DNA from: Nageia nagi
Lineage: Eukaryota > Pinophyta
DNA length: 64,000 nucleotides
Assembly: GCA_050084985.1 (NCBI GenBank)
Contig: JBITNC010000001.1
Location: forward strand, 99,138,001 to 99,202,000
Direction of reading: 5' to 3'
Made by a program: the position numbers and the translations under genes. The notes under the pieces are model-generated. The model saw only the letters and a program-made list of their open reading frames with translations. It searched no databases and had not been told where the DNA came from. Positions within the stretch are counted from its first letter, which is position 1; every line of letters begins with the position of its first letter. Positions 12,420-22,659 of the stretch are shown here, piece by piece.

Positions 12420-14242
12420 TTTACCTTTACAAAAAAAAGTAAAGTTATAGCAATGAAGAGCCAAGGCCCTAAGCATAGGAAGTTTAGCTTAAGGCATTTC
12501 ATTATGTAATAATTATTCCTTAGAAACCACTCTCCACATGTAAGACTTTTACAATGCTTGTAAATGGTTAGAGAAACATAATATCATAGGTTACATCCTA
12601 AGGTGTATTACTAATTAATCACTTATCCATTACTGGACACATTAAGCTTGGCATCCTTACAATATTAAAGTGAAATATATTTGAGGAGTTCTTCAACTTT
12701 TAATTTTTTAATGTATAACATGATTTAGGTGTTCTTGGTTCATGTCATTAGTACATTAATAATACTTTATTGACTTTACAATCTTCATATCATAACTTTA
12801 CTTTTTCTATAGATGTCTTGATTAGGGTATCAATTTGGGTGGAATACCTTGATCTTCTTCTTTTAATGAGACTTTTTATAGAATTTATGCAATAGGAAGC
12901 TATTTAGGTATAGGGAACTAAACTTTCTATGTTAAATCTAACACTATAAGTTTTCTTTTTTGTTGAAATTGATCTATATAAGGATCAAACATATTTTAAG
13001 AATATTCAGATTAGGGAAACCCAAATTCAATATAGGTTGGTATATATAAACCTATCAAAAATATGTTATACTTGACAATTTCTAATGAGATATAATATTA
13101 ATAATTTTGTGGACTCTTTTTACTTTATTAAAATTCAAACATTCACTTTCTTTTTGATGGATAATCTATATATTGGTCCTATTTGTGATTATTATAAATG
13201 TTGATCTTTTATTTGGTAATTTATACATTTTTGGTATAAAATAAGAATTTTATGTCTTTTTCACTATTTCTTTTTCGTATGTTTCTATTTTTATTTTGAA
13301 AGGTTTAAGAAGAAGACATAAGAAGCAATTAATTGGTGCATTAAATAGCTTTAAAAACTTGAACATTATCCCTAAGACTATATCGACTCACATACACAAA
13401 TCAAATCAACTAAACATTCCTTAGCCAAGTTTATTGTGTTTACACAATAGGTTAGAGATTTATATTTTTCCATTTGCTAACAAATAATTATAGTTTATAT
13501 GGGAACCACCTACATTAGCTCATAAAAATGCATTTTTTATATAACAAACCAACTAGAATAAAAAAGATTCTTTAAGATAATTACAAATCACTCATGATAT
13601 GGATGAATATTCATTAGTTGAAAGGAGAAATGACACCAACATGAGTTGTTCACACGCAATTGATAATAGTAGTGAATATTATAGCTGAAACCTATGACTC
13701 AAGCATAATGACATATTTAGTTACAGTTTGATCTAAGTGAATTTAAAATTATTTTGAATTAAAATTTATTGAATGTATTTAGGGTCATATTTTCTCAATA
13801 TACTTAATGTACCTAATCTTGGTTAGGATACTCAATAGAAAATGATTCTTCCAATACTAGGGACATAATAATAGTTGGAGGTTCTTATGTTAGACTATGT
13901 CTACCTAGTATAAGTTGCATTGTAGTCATAGTCTTGAGTTCGACATATGGGTATTGTATTCTTTTAGAATTGCACTCTAGGTTGGTGTAACATACTATCA
14001 TTATTTTCAAAAAATTCTTTCTATTACAACTCTCTTCCTTTTAAAATTAAATTTGAGTCTTCTATTAAACCTAATACTGAAGAATTTCAAGTGTTGTTAA
14101 GATATGGCTATTGTATATATGGGTCCTTGTCTTTGATATTTTTTCCTTGTAAATTTCTAGTCAAAGATGATTGGGTGTTGTAATAATTCTTGGGGATTAA
14201 CCTTAAGTCATATTAATAGTCAAATGGGGCAAGAATTGTATC

Positions 14243-14250
14243 TATAAAAG
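14243..14250 (+). promoter_or_regulatory. E1 LTR TATA box
   Basis: TATAAAAG in the context TATCTATAAAAGAA. The same word sits at the matching place in the 3' LTR (26694). Predicted transcription start would be about 14275, at the edge of the minisatellite. Confidence 0.55.
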
Positions 14251-14279
14251 AATTATGTATAGGAAGAGAAAAGTCTAAG

Positions 14280-14500
14280 GAAGTGTTCGAGAGTTGTAAA
14301 TACAATGTGTGACAGTTGTAAATACATTATTTCAAAGTTGTAAATACAATTTTTGACAGTTGTAAATATAGTGTTTAGGAGTTGTAAATATAGTGTCTGC
14401 AAGTTGTAAATATAGTGTTTGAGAGTTATAAATATAGTGTCTAGGAGTTGTAAATATTAAATCTAAGAGTTGTAAATATAATGTTTGGGAGTTTTTGTAA
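14280..14500 (+). repeat. 22-bp minisatellite in E1 5' LTR, about 10 copies
   Basis: The unit is close to AGTTGTAAATATAGTGTYTGRG, repeated in direct orientation without spacers. The 3' LTR has only about 6 units. Confidence 0.88.
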
Positions 14501-14544
14501 ATATAAGTCCAAATTATGTCCAAGTGATAAATAGGATGTGCCCA

Positions 14545-14940
14545 AAAGTAAATAGAGCCCATCAATTTTGAATAATAATATTATAACTTTAGGCTAAAAT
14601 TAGCAAGTCCTAAAATAAGTAATTGTGGGTGATGATTCAAGAAGATCCTAGATAGAGCCTACTAATTTTGAATGATGATGTTAAAATTTTTGGCTAAAAT
14701 CAGTGGGTCTCAAAATAAGTAATGGCAAGTGATGAGTCAATAAGATCCAAGATAGAGCTCATTGATTTTGAATGATAATATTAAAACTTTTAGTAGGTCT
14801 TGGAATATGTAATGACGAGTGATGATTCAAGAAGATCCTAGATAGAACCCATTGATTTTGAGTGATGATGTTAGAACTTTTGGTTAAAATTAACAAGTAA
14901 TAAGAAGAGCCAATTCATCAATAGAACTTAGAGAAAAAAA
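14545..14940 (+). repeat. 100-bp direct repeat, 4 copies, in E1 5' LTR
   Basis: ATAGAGCCC-like words at 14552, 14652, 14752 and 14842 each start a unit with ATTTTGAATGATGATRTT and a GATGATTCAAGAAGATCC-like end. The third unit is about 10 bp short. Confidence 0.85.
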
Positions 14941-15509
14941 ATAATACCCACCAAAATAAGGTAAGAGTAATGGATAAGAAGTAACACTTGGGTCCACTTG
15001 ATCTTAAGTGTTTGACCCCCAAGGCCCTGTTAATATGTTGACTTCGACTTAGTTCTACATAATAGTGGTAGTTTCTTCTCAAACTAGATTAATATACTAT
15101 CCAAAACCCTCCATTACTCTATTCATTTAAGAACTATAGTATGGATGATCAATGGTTGCAGAGAAGTAGATAGCTACCAAAATAACGTAGTGCTAGATTG
15201 TATCTATTATACTGCAAATGAGTACTTTTCAATCAAATACAATGCCATATTTAATCAACTATAAGGCCAAAAGAGCAATTAAAGAAATGTTAGGATAATT
15301 ATAGCTTAATAAACATGATTGTTTAGAAAATTCAAAATTCTAGATAGTCATACTATTGGTACTAATTCATTGTGTAATCTAACATACTTGTAAAATTTAT
15401 TATAAATACTTTTCTTCACTTATTTCAATCAAGATGAGTAATTATGTATATTAATCATAGATAAAAATCCACCATGGCATGTAAATGTATAAATTGTAAA
15501 CTATTAGAA

Positions 15510-15559
15510 ATCAAAGAGGTTAGACATTCTAGCGATCAAAGAGGTTAGACATTCTAGCG
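15510..15559 (+). repeat. 25-bp perfect tandem duplication private to the 5' LTR
   Basis: ATCAAAGAGGTTAGACATTC plus TAGCG occurs twice with no mismatch. The 3' LTR has one diverged copy at 27808, so the duplication is younger than the insertion of E1. Confidence 0.85.
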
Positions 15560-16064
15560 AATTTGCAGATATGTGTAAGATACTTTCATATATGATAATG
15601 CAAATAGAAATGCTTTTTTATTTTGTAATAAGTGGTTGTTTATTACTTTTATAAATGTTATGTATGAGATTATGTCTTAAGTTGTGGCTATGTATTGTTA
15701 TTATGACACCCCAAGGGTAAGATAGCTTGCTATTCTTAATCTTGGTTATGGATTGCTACTTGTGTTGTAATGCCCAGGATATGAAGTTCTTGCTTTAGTT
15801 TTAGTTCAATTTCTTAATCTCTTTCCTATAACTCTATATCTTTTATCTCTTTCCTATTACTTTTAACCTTCATAATATATAAGAACTAACCTATAACTCA
15901 AATATTGAGCAAAAAACCAACATGAGTGCATTCACACCATCTTCTACTCTTTTAAGGAACCTATTGTTGTAGGCAATGGAGAACTTGACTAGACCAAACC
16001 CTTTGATATTACATTATATCGATCAATAGTAGAAACTTTAATTTTGGTATGCTTGGTTGTATGC

Positions 16065-16180
16065 AAACTAAAATTCCATATTTTAAGGGTGTAAATAGGC
16101 TAGATAGCCATGCTTGGTGGGACCTAAACTAAAATTCCATATTTTAAGGGTGTAAATCGGCCATATAGCCATGTGTAATG
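16065..16180 (+). repeat. 61-bp tandem duplication at the start of the E1 internal region
   Basis: AAACTAAAATTCCATATTTT starts at 16065 and 16126; both copies continue with AAGGGTGTAAAT and a TAGCCATG word. Confidence 0.85.
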
Positions 16181-16475
16181 GGCTATAAGTTTGATTCTTC
16201 AAAGATTGAAAGGTTCTTTTAATCTTATTGGTGAATCTACTATTAAATAGTCAATATTTCAAACCTTGGCACCTCTAGAATGCAGACTTACTAGAAGTAG
16301 TGTCAAAAATTCCCTTAGATAACCTAAGTTTCAAGAGTTATCAGTTCCTCATAGGAGGACTAGGTGAAAGATTTCATGGGTTGTATCCCCTATAGTTACC
16401 TTAAGGTTAATCCCACTATCATCTATATTTGATTCAACCCCAAAAAATCCTTTACTTGCTGCCAATACTCCAACC

Positions 16476-17450
16476 ATGGCTTAGCCAACAAATTTTCCTA
16501 CTTGGAACAATGGCCACCCTTTGGTTGTCACTGCTAACTCCCCTACTAAACCTCAAACAACATTCAAAGTTTTTCCTGAGTATGATGGGTTTGGTAAAAT
16601 ATTGTATGAACATTATCAAGATGTATCTTTATTGATTTAAATCTTTGATATCATTGATGAAACTATGCTTGAATGGTTTAGGACTCTCACACCTCAATAT
16701 ATAAATTCAATGGAAGAGTTATTTCAAGCTTTAATTAAAAGATTTGCTATGGATGGTGATGATAGTACATTTCTTAGGCTTATAACATGTACCAAAAGAC
16801 ATCCTCATGAGTCCATTGATGATTTCAGTATTAGATTTGAGATAACATGGAAGTTTATTCCAGTAAGGATTAGACCAAAAAGTTTACAAGCTCTAGTATA
16901 TTATAGGAAGGCCTTTCTTTTAGACCTTAATATGCTCATTGTTATGTCAAGAGATACCTTCCCAAATGTTTATTAGACAACAAAAACTTTTGAGCACACC
17001 TTGATATCCTATGGAAAGATGTAGACTAGAGCTATTATGCCATTATTTTATGATTTACCTTCTAAACAAGTCCCTCAAATTATTCATCTTAGAGTTTTAG
17101 CCTTACCACCTCCTCCTAAACCTATTATTTAGAATCAAATACTAGCATTACCTGCTCTTACATCCACTAGTGCTAATACTAATCCTAAATCTCAAAAAAA
17201 GGAAAGGATAAGGTAATTGGAGATAACTATCAAGAACCTTACCAAAAGCTCACTCTGTAAGAAAGGAAGAATCAAGGTTTTAATTATAGAAGATATGAAA
17301 ATTAGTATCAACCCAAATTCCAACCCAAAATGAACCAATTAGAATAATCAAGTGCCCCAAAATAATTAAAAATATTATTATGATGAGTTCTATAGAAAGT
17401 GTTACCTTGGGCATTATAGAATGTTGTTCCCCATGTTTAGCTCCTCATTT
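16476..17450 (+). pseudogene. E1 gag (capsid and nucleocapsid) pseudogene
   Basis: Gag forms the virus-like particle and binds the element RNA. One frame from the ATG at 16476 reads NFPTWNNGHPLVV, then FKVFPEYDGFGK, then the retrotransposon gag core at 16665-16976 (MLEWFRTLTPQYINSMEELF, then KRHPHESIDDFSIRFEITW), then a proline-rich linker near 17105. A zinc-knuckle remnant at about 17385-17430 reads KCYLGHYRML, with the outer cysteines replaced by Phe. Stops at the second Gln-like position, after SLLI, and after PNVY break it. The overlapping frame from 16429 is a shadow. Confidence 0.8.
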
Positions 17451-18079
17451 TCTAAAATCATGTGCAATTTATCAACATCAATCTTTGGGATTACATTCAA
17501 ATTAAATGGTGGAACCTACATAAAATCTTGCTATTAATCTCACCATGGTAAATATTTAGCTTCTAGGATATGTTGGAGAATAAGCGAATTGTGTTCAAAC
17601 TAGAGCTTCTTCTTCAATAGCTCTATAGTAACCCCTAGTTACTTAGCAAAATTAACCATCCATTCTAGTACTACCTAAATATAAGAGAGCTAAGACTCCT
17701 TTATCCTAACCTTAGAATCAATAAGATCAATTCCTAGCACATTCAAGCAATGTTTCTCAAAATCTGAGTACTAATGTTCTTGCTCAAACAAATTCTACTA
17801 TAGTTAGAAAAGAAATCCTAAAGAAGAAGATACCTAATACTTTGAGGTATCCTTTTATTATAAATTATCATAAATAAAAGGCCAATAAACAATTCAAAAC
17901 ACATCAATAAGTGAAATTAAGTAATTTTGTCCCATATTCTCCATATAATATTATGAAAGAACTGAAGAAAACTCCTTCTAAGATGACTATGTTTGATGCA
18001 TTGAAGATACTAGGTTAATTAGATCTTTTGCAAGAGGCCTTGAAATTAAGAAATAGTAAGAAGAAGGTAAATAAAAGAA

Positions 18080-18270
18080 ATATTATCTTTGCAATATGTG
18101 ATGACATTCCTCTAGCTTCCATAAGTATAAGAAGACCCTTGCCATTCTATCTATTCCTAAGATTAGAAGGTTGGGTAGTAAATAATTGTATGATAGATAT
18201 CAAAGCTATAAGAACTATGATTCTTAAAGTTATTACAAATGAAATTAAGTTGTATATTACAAGATGAATT
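18080..18270 (+). pseudogene. E1 aspartic protease (retropepsin) remnant
   Basis: Would process the polyprotein. The frame reads RRPLPFYLFLRLEGWVVNNC then MIDIKA, where active relatives have MIDSGA. The catalytic Asp is present (18196-18198) but Ser-Gly is replaced by Ile-Lys, so it is dead. It lies between gag and the first RNase H, the usual place. Confidence 0.6.
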
Positions 18271-18738
18271 GATGGAGTCATAGAATTTAATTATTCCTCT
18301 ATATATGTCATTGATAGGGTTAAAAGGGTCCCAATAACTTTAAATGCATTTCCTAACATTTATGTTATTCAAGATATCATTGTGGTCAATCTTCCACCTT
18401 TGTTTGCAATATGTCTATTCAAAGAATTCACTACCAAATTGGGAGGGTACTTAGCTTTAGACTATAGTCATATTTTAATTTCCTTACAAGAAAAATAAAT
18501 AAAAATTATAAATGAGGGCACCAAAAGTGTTCATCTCAAGAAGATCATAGAACAAAATTGTTTGAATGACCCTCAACCTATGAAAGCATTTGAAAGGTAT
18601 CTACTTAGAGAATCACTTCTAACAACTAAAATTATTTTAACAAATGATTTAAATTATCAAGTAATAGATGTTGTCATGGGTAATTATTATTTATATAAAA
18701 ATGTTTAACCAATATTGATCACAACTAAAAAAGAACAT

Positions 18739-19205
18739 GAGATATGGATAATGTACTTTGATAGATCCATATGTAAGCATGGATGTGGAGCTAGAGTTGT
18801 ATTCAAATCTTTGGAAGGACATATGAAAAGATTCTCCTTTAGATTCACATTGATTTGTATAAATAATATTATTGAATATGAAGTCCTTATTTAGGTCTAT
18901 GTAAAGTAATCATTATAGGCATCAGATGCCTAATTGTCCATGGTGATTCAAAATTGGTCATAAAGCAAGTTAGAAACTAGATTAGTGCAAAACATCACTA
19001 TCTAAAAACCTACAAGAATAGAGTTTGGAATTTATTAGAGTCATTTTTAGATATTAATTTTATACCTATTCCTAGAAGGTACAACTAAATAGCTAATGCA
19101 CTTGCTAGAAATAGGACATGTTATAATCCTACTCATTATAAAAGAGGAGCTTTTGGAGTCAAAATTCAATGTAGGCCTTTAGAAATTGATGTTGTAAACT
19201 TCTAA
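18739..19205 (+). pseudogene. E1 first RNase H-like domain, upstream of the reverse transcriptase
   Basis: RNase H removes the RNA strand of the RNA-DNA hybrid. The frame starts EIWIMYFDRSICKHGCGARV: the first catalytic Asp is at 18760-18762. Then IEYEVLI gives the catalytic Glu at 18874-18876. After a frameshift and stops, VHGDSKLVIKQV (from 18936) gives the next Asp, and NALARNRTCYNP closes the fold, with Asn where the last Asp of ADALA-type motifs stands. This matches the RVT_3-type RNase H of plant gypsy polyproteins. Placement before the reverse transcriptase is known from some plant gypsy polyproteins but differs from the standard order. Confidence 0.75.
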
Positions 19206-19399
19206 CAAGTATTTGATTTTATGAACATATTGTGAACTTCCTCTTGGATGAAGTAGTAGCTCACACTTTTGGTATTTAGAAATTACTTGACTATTTTCAA
19301 GAATCAGATGTTATCCAACTCAAAAATAATGTTATACCAAAAAGATTACTCTCTTTTGAGAGATTTTTTTATTTAGAAGATGTATAGAAAACTAAAGCC

Positions 19400-20450
19400 T
19401 TGTCCATCCAAAAGGAGAGTTATGTTGAGCTTGAAATAGAACCCAAAAAGTATATAAAAGTAGGCTCAGAGTGTTCTAATGAAGAAAAAATTATTATATC
19501 TCAAATCTATCATGAATTTTTAAAAGCAATTGCCTGGACTTATGATAATCTTAAGACATATGCTAAAAGTTTTATCCAACACACAATTGAGCTTGAACCA
19601 AATGCCAAACCATACGTTATGAAATAATAATTAATTAAACTACTTGATTTAAAAATTATTTATCCTATCAAGCATTCTTATTAGGTTGCAAATATGGTTC
19701 TTGTTGGAAAGTAAAGTGGAGAAATTAGACTCTATGTTGATTTTAGAAATTTGAATCAAGTGTCTCTCAAAGATAATTATCCTCTTCCACCTATGGAACA
19801 AATCCTACATATAGTACTCAAAAGCTTGCTATTTTTCAATGATTGATTGCTACTCAAGATTTAACTAGATTTGGATGAAAGATGAATATCAATACAAAAT
19901 GACACTTACAACTAAATGGGGGACATTTATCTTTCAAAGAATGCCTTTTGTATTTCTAATACTGGAGCTACTTTTCAAAGAGCCATGGATCATGCATTTA
20001 GTGAACTAATAAATAAAATTATCTTAGTCTATCTAGATGATATTACTATATTTTCTAAAAGTAGAAAGGATCATCTGGAATATCTTAGACAAATTTTTCA
20101 AAAATGCATGAAATTTATCATTTTAATTAATCCAAAAAAATCTATTTTTATGGTTAATAAAAAATAATTACTTGGTCATGTTATCTCGAAGGAAGTATTA
20201 GTGATTGATCCAAATAGAGTGAAAGCTATTAAAGCATTGCCACTCCCTTCCAATAAGAAAGCCTTGTAATCATTCTTTGGTCAGATAAATTTTGTTAGAA
20301 AATTCATTAATGATTTTTTATAAATTGTATCTCCAATCACTCTAATGCTAAAGAAAGATGCTATATTATCTTGGTCAAGTGAGGTAAAACTAGCCTTTAA
20401 AGAAATTAAAAAGGCTTTAACAGAAGTTTCTATGCTTAAACATCCTAATA
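19400..20450 (+). pseudogene. E1 reverse transcriptase pseudogene
   Basis: Copies element RNA to DNA. The N-terminal linker reads KYIKVGSECSNEEK, then AIAWTYDNLKTYAKSFIQHT (19550 region), typical before gypsy reverse transcriptases. The fingers and palm read GEIRLYVDFRNLNQ (19718), LKDNYPLPPMEQIL, then, after a frameshift, GATFQRAMDHAFSELINK and the catalytic YLDD at 20030-20041, which is intact. The thumb and connection follow with LLGHVISKEVLVID-like text at 20170 and FFGQINFVRKFI at 20275. At least one frameshift and several Gln-type stops. Confidence 0.85.
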
Positions 20451-20840
20451 TGTCAAAAGATTTCATCATGTATGCATATAGAATACAAAGAAGCATTATT
20501 GCAATTGTAACATAGAAAAATGATAACAAAGAAGAACATCTAATTGCTTTTCATAGCTAAACACTATATCAACACTAGAAAAGGTACTCATTTATTAAAA
20601 AACAAGTGTTTTATATAATGAAGGGACTTAAAAAATTCAAGCATTATGTCTCCCATAATAAAATCCTTGTATTTACTATCCATCCAGATGTAAGAAATTA
20701 TATTATACAAGGAGACTTAGGTGAAGCAAAGGCTAGTTAGATTACTAAAATAATAGAATATGATATAGAAATTAAGCCAACCAAGCTAATTAGAGGGAAG
20801 GCTCTATGTGAAAATATAGCTAAATCTTCACATATGATTG
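20450..20840 (+). pseudogene. E1 second (classical) RNase H remnant
   Basis: Follows the reverse transcriptase directly. Readable pieces are HPNMSKDFIMYAY, KNDNKEEHLIAFHS, MKGLKKFKHYVSHNKILVFT and EIKPTKLIRGKALCENIA, in the order and spacing of the gypsy RNase H and its C-terminal tether. The catalytic Asp of the first strand is not visible (DFIMYAY where YTDAS-type motifs stand). Confidence 0.65.
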
Positions 20841-20959
20841 CTATTATGAAGGATGAGCAACAACTAAATGAAGAAAGTGACTGGATTAAGCAAGTTATTT
20901 TTTACTTTCAAACTGGTAAATGTGAATCTCTAAATAGATTTTAGAGAAAGAGATTCAAG

Positions 20960-22130
20960 CTACATGCCTTGAAGTTTGTGATGATAGATGATCATCTATA
21001 TAGAAAGAAATTTGATCAATCCCTATTAAGATGTATGACTCATGATAAATATCTGAAAATATTGCATGAATTTCATTATAGATTCTCTGGTAGGCATTAT
21101 AGTGGACCTACTATAGCCATAAAATTTTTACAAGCTAAGTATTATTGGCCCATTATATTTTAAGATTCATTTAAGATTACTTAAGAATGTAATAAATGCA
21201 ACAAATTTATGGGAAAAAAAAAGCTGCAATGCCTCTTAAACTTGTGATAGTTGAGGAACCCTTTCAATAATGGGGCATGGACTTCATTGGTGTTATAAAC
21301 AAAAATTAAATAGTAGGCCATAATTTCATCCTACTATAATAGAATATTTTACTAGATGGTCAAAGCAATGCCATGTAATAATGCAGATCAAAAAGTGGTG
21401 ATAGAAATGATCAAAAGGATAATCACTCACTTTAGAATCCTACATTCTATTATCTTAGATAATGGCCTAACATTTATTGGAGGTGACTTGTCAAACTTTA
21501 TTATTGAATATGAGATATATTGGTTATTATATTCAAATTATTACCCATAAGGTAATGGGTTAGCTAAATCAACTAATAAGAACTTAACCTAGATCACCAA
21601 AAGAACAATTGAAGGGAATCCCAAATAGTGGCGTACATAACTAGACTTTGCATTATGAGTAGATAGAATCAACATTAAATTAGTAATCAAAACATACCCA
21701 TATGCATTGGTATATGGTAAAAGAGCCATGTTTCCAATACATATTGAGTTGTTGACATTAAAAATCCTACAAGACATGGAGGACCATGACTTTGAGCCAC
21801 TATAATCAAGGTATAATTAGCTCCTAAAATTGAAGGAATACCAAAATAAATAATATGAGTCATTTCAACATCACTATAATATCATTGAAAAATGGTTTGA
21901 TAAGAAAAAGTCTTTCCAAGTGAAGTTTGAACCATGTGATATTGTTCTCAAGTGGGATGAAGAGAGAGAAAAGCTTGAAAGACATCAAAAATTTGACTCT
22001 CTATGGAGTAGGCCTTATATCATCACTTAAGCTATGCAAAGTAATGTATTTATGTTACAAGACATCACTAGGTCTTAGGAATTACCTATTCCTATTACCA
22101 AGATCTATTTGAAGCATTACCAAGTGATAG
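20960..22130 (+). pseudogene. E1 integrase pseudogene
   Basis: Joins element DNA to the host. The HHCC zinc finger is visible as HEFHYRFSGRHYSGPT and CNKCNKFMGKKK (about 21066-21220). The core has WGMDFIGVI (first Asp), SIILDNGLTFIGGDLSNF (second Asp, 21450 region) and GNGLAKSTNK, where the catalytic Glu is replaced by Lys (AAA at 21566-21568). Frames change between about 21300 and 21560. The C-terminal part (about 21890-22110) retains only scraps. Confidence 0.82.
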
Positions 22131-22659
22131 GATGATCTTATAGCACCTACCAAAAATTGTATAGTGTATATAATTTCAAAAAAAAGTTTTTAAGGCTTGT
22201 ACATCTTCTAAATATAGCTTGCAAGAAAGTAGGTAGCTGTTGATGCTCAACATTAATTCAATATGATCTATAGTTAATGTCTATGTGTTGCTAAGACACC
22301 AACTAAATAGGGAAGCATTTAAGGAAAGATTTCCTTGGATTGCTCAAACAATCATATGGGTACCCTAATTTAAATTTGGCATGCTCTTTACCTACTCATC
22401 CAAATTGTGGTAGCCTAGTCTGTGTGATGCATGAATCTTGATACCCTAAACATTAATTATCATTAATAGAAGTCCTACAAACCTTGGATGAATAAAACAT
22501 CCTACATACCCTCTAACTCAACACTTAGCCATTTTAGAGCATACTAATTTCTAGAGTGACTAGAGCTTACAATCTGTAGAGCTTAGTTGAGAAAGGAGAT
22601 ATAGAATTTTAGGACTTTACAAACTTACAATTCTCAAATGCAAATAGAAGCTCTAAAAA

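Larger units (their letters stand above)
10962..12439 (+). mobile_element. Poly(A)-tailed retrocopy with 14-bp target-site duplication
   Basis: The 14-bp word TAAAGTTATAGCAA flanks the insert perfectly (10948-10961 and 12440-12453). Copy A at 6335-6350 is the unfilled site. The right end has AATAAA at 12414-12419, then an A-run at 12431-12438, just before the second duplication. These are marks of LINE-driven reverse transcription of a polyadenylated RNA. The body carries a decayed reading frame (next entry) and no LINE reverse transcriptase motif, so it is either a processed copy of a cellular or element transcript or a 5'-truncated non-LTR element. Confidence 0.8.
8489..13954 (+). repeat. 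AT-rich non-coding repeat unit, copy B, left part
   Basis: Homologous to copy A from its first base. Interrupted by two SINE-like insertions, a 1.48-kb retrocopy and, at 13955, by element E1; the unit resumes at 28308. Nothing coding belongs to the unit itself. Confidence 0.75.
13955..16028 (+). repeat. E1 5' LTR
   Basis: 2,074 bp; pairs with 26390-28302. It holds a TATA box, a 22-bp minisatellite, four copies of a 100-bp repeat, and a private 25-bp duplication. The last dinucleotide is TA where the 3' LTR has CA, a C-to-T change. Confidence 0.88.

Noticed and set aside
12140-12502. 120-codon minus-strand frame as a membrane protein gene
   Set aside because: It is the antisense shadow of the retrocopy frame and its 3' UTR and crosses the insertion end at 12439-12453.
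14280-14500. CRISPR array or similar spaced repeat
   Set aside because: The 22-bp units touch each other with no spacers, lie in an LTR of a plant element, and recur in the partner LTR.
14332-14565. 77-codon minus-strand frame with a repeated YIYNSQTLYLQL-like word
   Set aside because: Produced by the 22-bp LTR minisatellite read backwards.
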